Assembly (NCBI GenBank): GCA_018819175.1
Contig: JAHJQQ010000052.1
Coordinates: 1-64,000 of the forward strand
DNA: 64,000 bases
Source: Gammaproteobacteria bacterium
GTDB taxonomy: Bacteria; Pseudomonadota; Gammaproteobacteria; Thiohalobacterales; Thiohalobacteraceae
Direction of reading: 5' to 3'
Position numbers and translations under genes: made by a program. Shown piece by piece: positions 18,372-26,973 of the stretch; position 1 is the stretch's first letter, and the number at the start of each line of letters is the position of its first letter. The notes under the pieces are model-generated. The model saw nothing but the letters and a program-made list of their open reading frames with translations. It was not told the origin of the DNA and made no database searches.

Positions 18372-18796
18372 TTTCCGACACCCTGGTTGTTCAGATATTT
18401 TTTCATACTCAATAGATTTCCCGATTGCTCAGGTAATGGCAGATAGGCCACTTCATCCATGATCTCGCGGATAAAATGCACGCCTAAGCCACCCGGACGC
18501 AGCTCATCCAATGCGCGTGGCCGCCAATCATCCATACTGACCGGCGTGGCTTTATCACGAACCCGGATTTCCATGCCACCGTCAATCGCGCCGACACTGA
18601 GTTCAATCATCCCCTCGGCACCGCGATAGCCATGCTGAATCACATTCATACAGGCCTCGTTAACCGCCAGTGCCAGATCGTCCGCGCAGCCCGCTGCAAA
18701 ACCCAGCGCCAATGCCTGCTCCCGCACCAATGCCCGTAACCGCTGCAGACTGTCGGCCTGCGCCGGCAACTGCAGTAACTTCCATGTTTCATTCAC
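18368..18796 (-). CDS. RsbW-like serine kinase / anti-sigma regulatory factor
   Basis: 142 residues, GHKL-type ATPase fold. The N box is LAVNEACMNVIQHGY, the G1 region VRDKATPVSMDD (shorter on glycine than usual) and the G2 region GGLGVHFIREIMDEV. No sensor domain is present. It overlaps the phosphatase gene by eight bases upstream and the STAS gene by four bases downstream. It probably phosphorylates the STAS protein and sequesters a further target when the STAS protein is phosphorylated. No sigma factor is encoded beside it, so the target is unknown. Confidence 0.85.
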   Translation of the reverse strand: MNETWKLLQLPAQADSLQRLRALVREQALALGFAAGCADDLALAVNEACMNVIQHGYRGAEGMIELSVGAIDGGMEIRVRDKATPVSMDDWRPRALDELRPGGLGVHFIREIMDEVAYLPLPEQSGNLLSMKKYLNNQGVGK

Positions 18797-20492
18797 TGCG
18801 ATCCCGCTCCTTGGAATCTATAAACATCAACGTCAAATCATCGTGTATCTCGGCATCGCGTACCGCATCCAGCAGACGCCGTGCGCGCTGTGCGGCCGGT
18901 ACATCGGCGCAGCGCCGCAGCAATCCCTTGAGCCCCGAAATGCCGAGTTCGCCACCGTTGCGCGGACGGGCCTCAATCAGCCCATCGGTGTAGAGATACA
19001 ATGCGCCTTCGGCCAGGCTCAACTCGCGTGTGACAAACTGTGCTTCGGCGACTATGCCTAATGGCGGCGCATCCGCCGGAAATTCCTGTATCGGGCCATT
19101 GGCGGGCAGGTACAGTGCCGGCAGATGACCGGCGTTCGCTATTTGAATCAGACCATTTTCCGGGTTGAAACGCCCGCCGATCATGGTCACGAACATACCT
19201 CGCACCGAGGTCTCGATAATCTCCCGGTTGATCATGCTCAGCAGCGCGGCCGGGTCACCAATACCCTTGCCCAGACAGCGGAACAGACTGCTGACCTTGG
19301 CCATCAGCAACGCCGCGTTCATGCCCTTGCCCGACACATCCGCAATGCAAAAATGGATCTGGCCACTGCGCGTCGAAAAATAGTCGTAAAAATCACCTGA
19401 AAGCTCGCGCGCCGACGTATTAATGCCATGAAAACCGGCGCAGCCCGTGTTATCACGCGGCATCAGGCTACGCTGCACTTCGCGTGCCAGCTCCAGCTCA
19501 CGATTCAACTCCCCGGCAATGCGATCCCGGTCCTCCAGCGCCTGTTCCAGCCGCCAGGTCAGCTCCTGATAGCTGAGATTGTCTTCCACCAGTTGCAGAT
19601 TCGCCTCGCGCAGCACATCCGAGAGTGTCAGCTGCTCCCCCACCCGCATACCCATGGCGGCACCGGCCTCGCGCACACCCTGCGCCAGGTCATCGAGCAG
19701 GTCAGCCACCTGCTCAGCGGACAATCCATAATGTTCATGCAGTAGATGCTGACAGCGCTGAATAACCGGGCGCTTGTCGGTAGCCGTGAACACGGCGGCC
19801 ATCCAATCCGCGCAATGCGCAACACGACAGAGCGCATTCAGTTCGGGTGCGCTGGTTTCCAGAATCGGGGTATGGTGATGGCCCATCACCTGACGCAGTT
19901 CCTGCGGCAGTTCCCAGGCCGTGGCCAGGGTTTCACCGACCCGATCATGGGTCATCTGGAACAGACTCATTTCCAGGCTGTAGCGCTCATCCGGATTGGC
20001 AGTGGCCAGTCGCCACCAGTCGCCGGCCCGATCCTGATCGATAAACAGCATCACCAGCAGACCGAAATCCTGTAACAGACCCGCAGTGAAACAATCCTCC
20101 GCATCCAATTTTGTCACCGCGGACAAACAGCGCGCAGCCACCGCGCGACGCAGAGACTGCTCCCAGTATTCCGCCATATCCAGGCCGGGAATCGCATCCG
20201 GACGCAAGGCATCGCGCATCGCCACACAGAGCGCCAGATTACGCAGAGCACGCTGCCCCATAAGGGTCACGGCATGCGCGGCGGAGGTTACTTTGGTGCG
20301 GAAACCGAAGAAGGCTGAATTGACAATGCGCAACAGCTCCGCCGTCAGCACCGCGTTGTGGGTTATCAGGTCGGCGAGCCGTTTGCTGGTGATATTGGGT
20401 CGGGCACAGGCACGCACAATCCCGATCGCCTCCTGCGGCGGCGCCGGGAGATCGGTTGGCTTTAATTGATCAAAGGCCGTGCGGTCCGTCAT
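18789..20492 (-). CDS. HDOD-SpoIIE/PP2C fusion phosphatase
   Basis: 567 residues. An N-terminal HDOD domain (about 10-270: NSAFFGFRTKVTSAAHAVTL, LLQDFGLLVML) is joined by a coiled coil (about 300-345) to a PP2C/SpoIIE domain. The metal-binding motifs are present: ELSGDFYDYF, IADVSGKGMNAALLM, ANAGHLPALY, LYTDGLIEA and HDDLTLMFID. It likely dephosphorylates the downstream STAS protein. The HDOD domain is a signalling module without known enzyme activity and may gate the phosphatase. First gene of the partner-switching set. Confidence 0.9.
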   Translation of the reverse strand: MTDRTAFDQLKPTDLPAPPQEAIGIVRACARPNITSKRLADLITHNAVLTAELLRIVNSAFFGFRTKVTSAAHAVTLMGQRALRNLALCVAMRDALRPDAIPGLDMAEYWEQSLRRAVAARCLSAVTKLDAEDCFTAGLLQDFGLLVMLFIDQDRAGDWWRLATANPDERYSLEMSLFQMTHDRVGETLATAWELPQELRQVMGHHHTPILETSAPELNALCRVAHCADWMAAVFTATDKRPVIQRCQHLLHEHYGLSAEQVADLLDDLAQGVREAGAAMGMRVGEQLTLSDVLREANLQLVEDNLSYQELTWRLEQALEDRDRIAGELNRELELAREVQRSLMPRDNTGCAGFHGINTSARELSGDFYDYFSTRSGQIHFCIADVSGKGMNAALLMAKVSSLFRCLGKGIGDPAALLSMINREIIETSVRGMFVTMIGGRFNPENGLIQIANAGHLPALYLPANGPIQEFPADAPPLGIVAEAQFVTRELSLAEGALYLYTDGLIEARPRNGGELGISGLKGLLRRCADVPAAQRARRLLDAVRDAEIHDDLTLMFIDSKERDRSE

Positions 20493-20543
20493 CTGCTTCC
20501 CTGATTATCAGCTTCCTATTTATTTCGCACGGTAGATGCCGGC

Positions 20544-22949
20544 TCAGTTATGAACGACTTTTAAAACACCCTGGTTTGGAAGCGATTCATTGTCATAAGT
20601 GGCACCGGGGAACAACACTGCGACAGCCTCCGGTTTACCCAGGTAATAGCCCTGTGCCTGGTCAATGCCAATCTCCTGCAAGACTGCGAATATCTCGGCA
20701 TTCTCCACAAATTCGGCGACTGTTTTCATATTCATCAGGCGCGCCACTTCCTGGATTGCCTTGACCATCGCCTGATCAACCTGATTTTCATGCAGCCGCT
20801 TGATAAAGCTACCGTCTATCTTAAGAACATCGACGGGTAGGTTCTTCAAGTAGCCGAAGGAACTCATGCCACTGCCGAAATCATCCAGTGCGAAATGACA
20901 GCCCAATTGGCGAATCGATGACATGAAACGAACCGCGCGCACCAGATTATTGATCGCCGCGGTCTCAGTAATCTCGAAACAGAGGCGTTGCGGGTCCACC
21001 CCACTCTGTACAATTTCATTGGTCATGAAGACCAGGAACTGGTCTTCACTCAGCGACTGCCCGGACAGATTGATCGACAAATCGACGGGGTTACCGCTGC
21101 GTGCCTGTGCAGCCGCGAAGCGCAATGAATGACTGACCACCCAACGATCGATGGATGACATCAATTGGAAGCGTTCGGCGGCGGGGATGAAGGCGCCGGG
21201 TGAGATATGGTTGCCCTCAGGGTCGCGCATCCTCACCAGAATTTCGTAATGCGGTATTTTCTCTACTGCGCTGACTGGCACGATCACCTGTGCAAATAAT
21301 TCCAATTGATTATCCGCCAGGGCGCGTTGCACGGCGGAGACCATGCCCATTTCCTCACGCCGCCGGGACAGCTCAATATCATCAGGGCGATAGACGTGGA
21401 TGCGATTGCGGCCATCCTCCTTGGCGGCATAACAGGCCATATCCGCTGAAGCCAGGGCCTCGGCAGAGCTGCTCAGTGACTGCGTCAACTCCACCAGTCC
21501 GATACTCACGCCAATCTGGAAAGATTTTCCCTGCCACTGAAAGCGGAACTCATTAATGGTTTCGCGCAGACTCTCGGCAACTTCCATGGCCCGGTCCAGC
21601 TGGCAATGCGACAACAACAGGCCGAATTCATCACCGCCCAGACGTGCCAGCACATCGGCTTTGCGCAGTTTGCTTTGCAGAAAGGCCGTGAGTTTGTGCA
21701 GCAACTGATCGCCGGCGGCATGCCCACAGGTGTCATTGACCACTTTGAATTGATCCAGATCCAGATAACACAGGGTGTGTTTATGGCCATCACGATGCGA
21801 GCGCTCCAGGGCGCGCTGCACTTCACGATCGAACTCGCGCCGATTGTAGAGGCCGGTGAGCACATCGTGGCTGGCCTGAAAGGTCAATTCACGCTGTAAA
21901 TTACGTGCCACACTGACATCATGAAACACCATGACCGCGCCGCGCACAAAACCATTACTGTCATGAATCGGTGCCGCCGAATCCGCGATCGGAATCAGCA
22001 GGCCTGAGCGCAGTTTCAATGCGCTTTCCGTATCGAGCTCGACAGTGCGATTCTCACGCAGGCATTCCAAGATAGGATGATCGAGCAGGTTGCCGCTCTC
22101 TTCTTCCACCAGCGGCATCACATCGGGCAGGAACTGACCGTGGACTTCCTCAAGTGTCATTTGCAAAAGCCGTTCGGCAACCGGGTTCATGAACATCACC
22201 CGGCCGTTGTGATTTGTGGTGATCACGCCATCACCGATGGAACGCAAGGTGACTTCCGCCAGTTCCTTGGAGCGTTGCGCCTCCAGCTCGGACTTGCGCA
22301 CCCGTTCCAAGGCACGGTTTATGAACTTTGCCAAATAGCCGAACTCATCCTTGCGTTCGCTGGGAAAATTCGCATCGGCCTGACCTTCGGAAAGCCGGTA
22401 TGCCGTGCGCACCATTTGCGCCATAGGCAAGGTCAGCACACGTTCCAGAAGCCCTTTCAGCACCACACCGAAGATCAGCAACAAAGCGCCCAGCGTGAGT
22501 AGCAGTCGGCTACGCTCGGCGTGCAGCGTCTGATCCATATTCGGCATACTGATGGTTAGCTCACCACTGTGTTGACTCTGGTCGTCGTGCGACAGATCAA
22601 GCGTCCTTACCAACAGATGGGGATTCTCATCGCCAAGCTCCGCGCCGACACGTACAAACTTCTGCCCCGCAATCCTGACACTGACACCGATGTCGTCGCG
22701 CGTGGCGAGTTGCTTGTTGAGCAGCGCAATGGTTTCCGTCGGCTCCAATTCATGGTTATGCGCCAAGTGATCCAGCTGATAGGCAATACTGTCGGCGAGT
22801 GCCTCGCGCGCGTCACGCGTCTCCTGTTCCCGGTTGTGCAACAGCAAGGTCGCGAACACCAGGCCCACGATGATCAAGCCCCAGAAGACGATGACCGTCA
22901 CCTTGGTCGATAGACTCGTGGGGCTGGAGAGTTTGGGTCGGTCGCTCAC
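20544..22949 (-). CDS. Membrane sensor HAMP-PAS-GGDEF-EAL c-di-GMP enzyme
   Basis: 801 residues from GTG 22949, chosen because TGAGGA eight bases upstream overlaps the stop of the preceding gene. Longer frames would overlap that gene. TM1 is about 15-37, the periplasmic sensor 38-147, TM2 about 148-168 and HAMP about 168-222 (KDEFGYLAKFINRALERV). PAS runs about 232-345 and GGDEF is intact at 438-442 with an RxxD I-site (RKAD). The EAL domain has YEILVRM as first motif and keeps ALDDFGSGMSSFGYL and KIDGSF. The N-terminal half matches the hybrid kinase at 5008-7224 in layout and many residues. It is co-transcribed with the small membrane protein upstream. Confidence 0.9.
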   Translation of the reverse strand: MSDRPKLSSPTSLSTKVTVIVFWGLIIVGLVFATLLLHNREQETRDAREALADSIAYQLDHLAHNHELEPTETIALLNKQLATRDDIGVSVRIAGQKFVRVGAELGDENPHLLVRTLDLSHDDQSQHSGELTISMPNMDQTLHAERSRLLLTLGALLLIFGVVLKGLLERVLTLPMAQMVRTAYRLSEGQADANFPSERKDEFGYLAKFINRALERVRKSELEAQRSKELAEVTLRSIGDGVITTNHNGRVMFMNPVAERLLQMTLEEVHGQFLPDVMPLVEEESGNLLDHPILECLRENRTVELDTESALKLRSGLLIPIADSAAPIHDSNGFVRGAVMVFHDVSVARNLQRELTFQASHDVLTGLYNRREFDREVQRALERSHRDGHKHTLCYLDLDQFKVVNDTCGHAAGDQLLHKLTAFLQSKLRKADVLARLGGDEFGLLLSHCQLDRAMEVAESLRETINEFRFQWQGKSFQIGVSIGLVELTQSLSSSAEALASADMACYAAKEDGRNRIHVYRPDDIELSRRREEMGMVSAVQRALADNQLELFAQVIVPVSAVEKIPHYEILVRMRDPEGNHISPGAFIPAAERFQLMSSIDRWVVSHSLRFAAAQARSGNPVDLSINLSGQSLSEDQFLVFMTNEIVQSGVDPQRLCFEITETAAINNLVRAVRFMSSIRQLGCHFALDDFGSGMSSFGYLKNLPVDVLKIDGSFIKRLHENQVDQAMVKAIQEVARLMNMKTVAEFVENAEIFAVLQEIGIDQAQGYYLGKPEAVAVLFPGATYDNESLPNQGVLKVVHN

Positions 22950-22960
22950 AAATGCATTCC

Positions 22961-23341
22961 TCAACGCATCCCGATCCAGCGCAATGCCTGCACCATCGGG
23001 CAAATACCGCTGAGCCCCGCACCAATCAGGGCGAAGCCAATGAACCAAGGCAACCACCAGAGCAGCTCAGGCAGCAGGAACAGACTCAATCCTAGAAAGC
23101 CAACGATCAGCAGTCGCAGGGCGCGTTCTGCTTCAAATGAGATGACGCAAGGCTGGGTATCCTCATCAGAGGCCACTTGAGGCTGATGAGAAAACTTTGC
23201 CGCTAACAGCGGCACACGCAGGTTAGTCAGGCCCTCGAATAACAGAACACCCATCAGGACGTAGATAGCCAAGGGCTGCACCATGACCAGTGCCACCACC
23301 AGCCAAATCCCAATCAGCAGACGAAAATGGCGTTCTGTCAT
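22961..23341 (-). CDS. Small inner-membrane protein (YgaP-TM/DUF2892-like), second copy
   Basis: 126 residues from ATG 23341 (GGAG eight bases upstream). This start gives MTERHFRLLIG, matching MSERVFRFILG of the paralogue at 7226-7612. The two share the loop pattern LLFEG-[IL]-TN-x-RVP and EAERALRLL, and end in SGICPMVQALRWIGMR. Four hydrophobic segments. It is followed after 11 bases by the GGDEF-EAL sensor gene. The repeated pairing with related sensors implies a functional link. Confidence 0.8.
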   Translation of the reverse strand: MTERHFRLLIGIWLVVALVMVQPLAIYVLMGVLLFEGLTNLRVPLLAAKFSHQPQVASDEDTQPCVISFEAERALRLLIVGFLGLSLFLLPELLWWLPWFIGFALIGAGLSGICPMVQALRWIGMR

Positions 23342-23490
23342 TACACTGACTCCAATGCTCACCATGGCATCAATCTCGCCTTTGTCTTACCTCTATTGGA
23401 GATGGGCAGCGGCGAAAATCGATTAAACTTTAGAATTTATTAATTTACAGTTACTTATGTGCTCGCCCCTGGTCTCTAAGGCACTAAAAA

Positions 23491-23504
23491 TTGACTTAAG
23501 ACAA
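23491..23504 (+). promoter_or_regulatory. FNR/DNR-like palindromic site
   Basis: TTGACTTAAGACAA matches the outer halves of TTGAT-N4-ATCAA (TTGA...CAA) and is centred on the palindrome CTTAAG. Its centre is 68 bases before the ATG of the 4Fe-4S gene, which would suit a class II activator site with a transcript start near 23539. The downstream nitric-oxide genes fit oxygen/NO control. Three of ten consensus positions differ, so this is tentative. Confidence 0.45.
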
Positions 23505-23565
23505 GGTTACAAAGAGGTCACACGTCTTAGAGTGCGCCCATGTACAACCCCTATCGGTTTTAACG

Positions 23566-24588
23566 ATGTCTATTGACCTGCAAGATTGGCGCCTACTGTC
23601 ACGTCTGGGATTTTTCATGCTGTTTGTCCTGGCGCCACCGTTGGACCTGTTCCGTCTGGACCTCAACCAGGGCCACTTTATCCTGTTCGGCCTGGACTGG
23701 ACCCTGGGGTTGGACGCCTTTCAGCGTGGTGAAGTGGGGCCGGGCACCGCCGCACTGAATTTGTTGCTGCGTGGCTTTCTGCCCTTGCTGCTGCTGGGGG
23801 GTGGTTTGCTGTGGATCGCCTGGCGCTATGGCCGGCTGTACTGCGGTTGGCTGTGTCCGCATTTCTCGGTTGTGGAAATGATCAACAGCATGATGCGCCG
23901 CGCCAGTGGCAAACCAACACTGTGGGAGAAACAACCCCTGCCCGAGCGCCAACCGACCGGGGAACGCATCATTCCCGACCGACGCTACTGGCTACCCACG
24001 CTGATCCTGGTATTGGTCTTCGCGTTTTTGTGGGCGGTGGTTCTGCTCACCTATCTGCTGCCACCCGAGCAGATCTACGGCAATCTGATCCGTGGCGAAC
24101 TCACCCGCAATCAGGCCGTATTCATCGGCGTGGCCACACTCGCTTTCACGGTTGAGTTTCTGCTGGCACGCCATCTGTTCTGCCGCTTCGGCTGTGCCAT
24201 CGGACTGTTCCAGAGTCTGGTGTGGATGGCCAATAAACGCGCCATGGTGGTCGGTTTCAACGCATCACGCGCCAGCGCCTGCGCCTCCTGCAATGCAGCC
24301 TGCGACAACGCCTGTCCGATGCGTCTCAAGCCACGCTCCATCAAACGCAAAATGTTCACCTGCACCCAATGCGCACAGTGCATCAGCGCCTGCACCGACG
24401 TACAGGCCGCGCATAGCGCCCCGTCGTTGTTGAAATGGGTTGAAGATGAATGCGCGTTACAGGTTTCCGATCGTGAACACGGCCGCCGTCATCGCGACAC
24501 GACGAAGTGTTTCCGTGGCGTTACAGTGCACATTGCAGCGCCGGATAACGTGCAATATCAAACTGCACAGCAGCGGAATACTCAATGA
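23566..24588 (+). CDS. Polyferredoxin-type 4Fe-4S membrane protein (NapH/CcoG-like)
   Basis: 340 residues with about five membrane segments. Two CxxxCP-type motifs sit between helices (LYCGWLCPHF and HLFCRFGCAIG). A ferredoxin-like tail carries ASCNAACDNACPM and CTQCAQCISACTD, enough cysteines for two 4Fe-4S clusters. CcoG proteins are longer (about 470 aa) with a C-terminal Ig-like fold that is absent here. NapH/NosR-like electron transfer from the quinol pool is a reasonable role. The C-terminal 60 residues are polar and not conserved to my eye. First of three genes tied to NO metabolism. Confidence 0.82.
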   Translation: MSIDLQDWRLLSRLGFFMLFVLAPPLDLFRLDLNQGHFILFGLDWTLGLDAFQRGEVGPGTAALNLLLRGFLPLLLLGGGLLWIAWRYGRLYCGWLCPHFSVVEMINSMMRRASGKPTLWEKQPLPERQPTGERIIPDRRYWLPTLILVLVFAFLWAVVLLTYLLPPEQIYGNLIRGELTRNQAVFIGVATLAFTVEFLLARHLFCRFGCAIGLFQSLVWMANKRAMVVGFNASRASACASCNAACDNACPMRLKPRSIKRKMFTCTQCAQCISACTDVQAAHSAPSLLKWVEDECALQVSDREHGRRHRDTTKCFRGVTVHIAAPDNVQYQTAQQRNTQ

Positions 24589-24618
24589 GCGGGTTTTGCA
24601 CAGACACTGATTTATTTC

Positions 24619-24852
24619 GGACCGCCAAGGACACCAAGAAATATGTGTGAACCGCAAAGGCGCAGAGGCGCAAAGAATGAAAAATGCGTGAACAAGTGAG
24701 GGATATTAACCGCCATTACGACGCATGCGGGAAAGGTCGAATGATCATATATCTGATAATATTAACAACCCGATTTCGACTGATTTTCTTTGCGCCTCTG
24801 CGCCTTTGCGGTTCAACATTTATATTTTTCTCAGCGTGCTTGGCGGTTCAAA
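24619..24852. repeat. Palindromic intergenic repeat with 29-bp perfect arms
   Basis: 24648-24676 (starting TGAACCGCAAAGGCG) and 24787-24815 are perfect reverse complements over 29 bp. Weaker outer pairing runs from CCGCCAAGGACAC (24622) to GCTTGGCGGTT (24838). It fills most of the 300-base gap between the 4Fe-4S gene and norD. It looks like a small non-coding mobile or REP-type unit. Confidence 0.75.
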
Positions 24853-24888
24853 AAAGCAGTTATTAATACTCGTCAGATAGGCGAATAA

Positions 24889-26721
24889 ATGGAAGAACAG
24901 GTCGGTCAACTCTGGCATCGTGTCATCACCCGGGTCGCGCGCAGCGATTATCCGGCGGCGATGGTCACGCTCGACAGCGTGCGCCGGCCGGTGTCGGTAT
25001 TGTTCCGCGCCCTCGGTGGTGATGGTGGCCTGCGCGTCCAGTCCGCCAGCGCAACGGACTATGCCGCCCGCCGTGGACTGCTCGCACGCATCGCCGGACT
25101 GGGCAACAAAGTGGAACTGGCCTGGCGTGACGATCAGGCCTTGCGTTTACCGGACAGCCTGGCGGTATTTCCCATTGCGCAACTCAATCGCGAACTCTAT
25201 TTCTGGTTGGCCGCGCTGGCGGCACAAACAGCCGAACCCGACTTGCCCTGGCTCGCCTACAATCAGTCCCTCACTGAATCGGCATTGGCCCGATACCCGG
25301 GACTGCGGCCGCGCTATCAGCGTCTGGTGACGGCGCAACTCGCACTGCGACCTGATCTGCGACGTCTGCCCGATGACGAGGCCGAACAGGAGCAGGCTAT
25401 CCGTGCGGCACTGCAAAAACCCGGCAGCGTGGCACGCTTACCGCCGGCACGACGGCCACCGCAACCGGTGGTGTTATGGCTGCATCCCTTCCCACCGCAG
25501 GCTGAAACCGATAGCGCGCGCGCACCGCAGGAAGACGCCGCAGCCGAGACCGGCAACAGCCAGTGCAATGATGAACAGCGTCGGCGTGCCGCGGAACGCG
25601 TCGCCGCACCGGAACGCGACCGCGGTCTGATCGCACTGCGACTGGAGGCGCTGTTCGGCTGGGCGGAACACGTCAAGGTCGATCGTGGCACCGAGGACAA
25701 TGAAGACATGGAAGAAGCCGCACGCGAGGCCGAGGACATGGACATGCTCAGCGTGGCGCGCGACCAGCACCGCACCGCCGCTCGCATCCGTTTCGATCTG
25801 GATCTGCCCTCGGCCGCGCATGATGACATGCCGCTCGGACCCGGCATCGCCCTGCCCGAATGGGATTACCGCAAACAGACGCTGATTAAAGATCACTGCC
25901 GCTTGCAACCCATGCTCGCTGCCGACGCGCAGCCACTGGAATTACCGCCGCAACTCAAGGCTATCGCCCGCCGCCTGCGCAACCAGTTTCAAGCCTTGGC
26001 GCCCACGCGCGTGTGGCGCCGCGGGCAAGCGGATGGCACCGAGCTGGATATCGATGCCTGGCTGCGCTTTGCCGCGGAACGCGCGGGCGGCAGCCACACC
26101 ACCGATCCCGGACTGTATCGTGATCTGCGTGTCGGTGACCGCGATCTGGCCTGTCTGCTGCTGGCGGATCTTTCACTGTCGACAGATGCCTGGATCAACA
26201 ATGAGCAGCGTATTATCGACGTAATACGTGACAGTCTGTTTCTATTCGCGGAAAGCCTGGCCGGTACCGGCGACCGCTTTGCGATGTATGGCTTCTCATC
26301 CCGTTACCGCGAGCATGTGCGCTTTCAGCATCTCAAGGCCTTCGAAGAAAACTATGATGCGCGCATACGCGGCCGCATCGGCGGTATCCGGCCGGGCTTT
26401 TATACCCGCATGGGTGCGGCCATCCGCCACGCCAGTACGTTATTGGCCCAACAGCCGGCGAACCGGCGTCTGCTGCTGATTCTCACGGATGGGAAACCGA
26501 ACGATCTGGATCATTATGAAGGACGTTATGGTATCGAGGACACACGCCACGCCATCACCGAGGCGCGTCAGCAGGGCCTGCAACCCTTTTGCGTCACCAT
26601 CGATCAGCACGCCGGGGATTATCTGCCGCATCTGTTCGGCAGCAACGGCTACATTGTAATCCGCAAGCCCGCTGAACTGCCGAGACAGTTACCACTGCTG
26701 TATATGCAGTTGACGCATTGA
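24889..26721 (+). CDS. norD: NorD-type nitric oxide reductase activation protein (VWA domain)
   Basis: 610 residues with a C-terminal von Willebrand A domain (about 415-605). The metal site is complete: DLSLSTD (DxSxS), the Thr in FYTRMGAA, and LTDGKPND. The N-terminal 250 residues are poorly conserved, and a middle acidic stretch (EDNEDMEEAAREAEDMD) is typical of NorD. NorD works with the MoxR-type ATPase NorQ to insert cofactors into the cytochrome bc-type NO reductase. Neither norCB nor norQ lies within this window, so those partners must be elsewhere. Confidence 0.85.
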   Translation: MEEQVGQLWHRVITRVARSDYPAAMVTLDSVRRPVSVLFRALGGDGGLRVQSASATDYAARRGLLARIAGLGNKVELAWRDDQALRLPDSLAVFPIAQLNRELYFWLAALAAQTAEPDLPWLAYNQSLTESALARYPGLRPRYQRLVTAQLALRPDLRRLPDDEAEQEQAIRAALQKPGSVARLPPARRPPQPVVLWLHPFPPQAETDSARAPQEDAAAETGNSQCNDEQRRRAAERVAAPERDRGLIALRLEALFGWAEHVKVDRGTEDNEDMEEAAREAEDMDMLSVARDQHRTAARIRFDLDLPSAAHDDMPLGPGIALPEWDYRKQTLIKDHCRLQPMLAADAQPLELPPQLKAIARRLRNQFQALAPTRVWRRGQADGTELDIDAWLRFAAERAGGSHTTDPGLYRDLRVGDRDLACLLLADLSLSTDAWINNEQRIIDVIRDSLFLFAESLAGTGDRFAMYGFSSRYREHVRFQHLKAFEENYDARIRGRIGGIRPGFYTRMGAAIRHASTLLAQQPANRRLLLILTDGKPNDLDHYEGRYGIEDTRHAITEARQQGLQPFCVTIDQHAGDYLPHLFGSNGYIVIRKPAELPRQLPLLYMQLTH

Positions 26722-26764
26722 TGCATAGGTCATGATTTGAATGTATTAGGGGAAACTCCGATTA

Positions 26765-26927
26765 ACCTATGAACCGCATTTGCCACGGAATCACACGGAA
26801 AAACACGGACATGCTCATAAGCTTCACGCCGGCACCGCCATCACCCGCAAGGGAGGTGAAGAGTCGCTCCAGGAATGCACTGTGTTTCAGTGTCTTCCGT
26901 GTGTTTCCGTGGCTGAAATGATTTTTT
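26765..26927 (+). repeat. About 163-bp dispersed repeat, copy A
   Basis: Arms GCCACGGAATCACACGGAAA (from 26782) and TTCCGTGTGTTTCCGTGGC (to 26913) form an imperfect terminal inverted repeat around a conserved core that includes cataagctt and the run gtcgctccaggaatg. Copies B (31319-31480) and C (42626-42788, inverted) share it along the whole length. No coding capacity. It lies between norD and nnrS. Confidence 0.88.
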
Positions 26928-26973
26928 AAAATCAATCCAGTGACACACCGAAATATACACATAGGCCAACCGT

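Noticed and set aside
22950..23057. Upstream extension of the GGDEF-EAL gene to GTG 23057
   Set aside because: It would overlap the conserved end of the small membrane protein by about 100 bases; GTG 22949 with TGAGGA is a better start.
24700..24888. FNR-type site directly before norD
   Set aside because: Only isolated TGAT halves in AT-rich sequence; no spaced palindrome.
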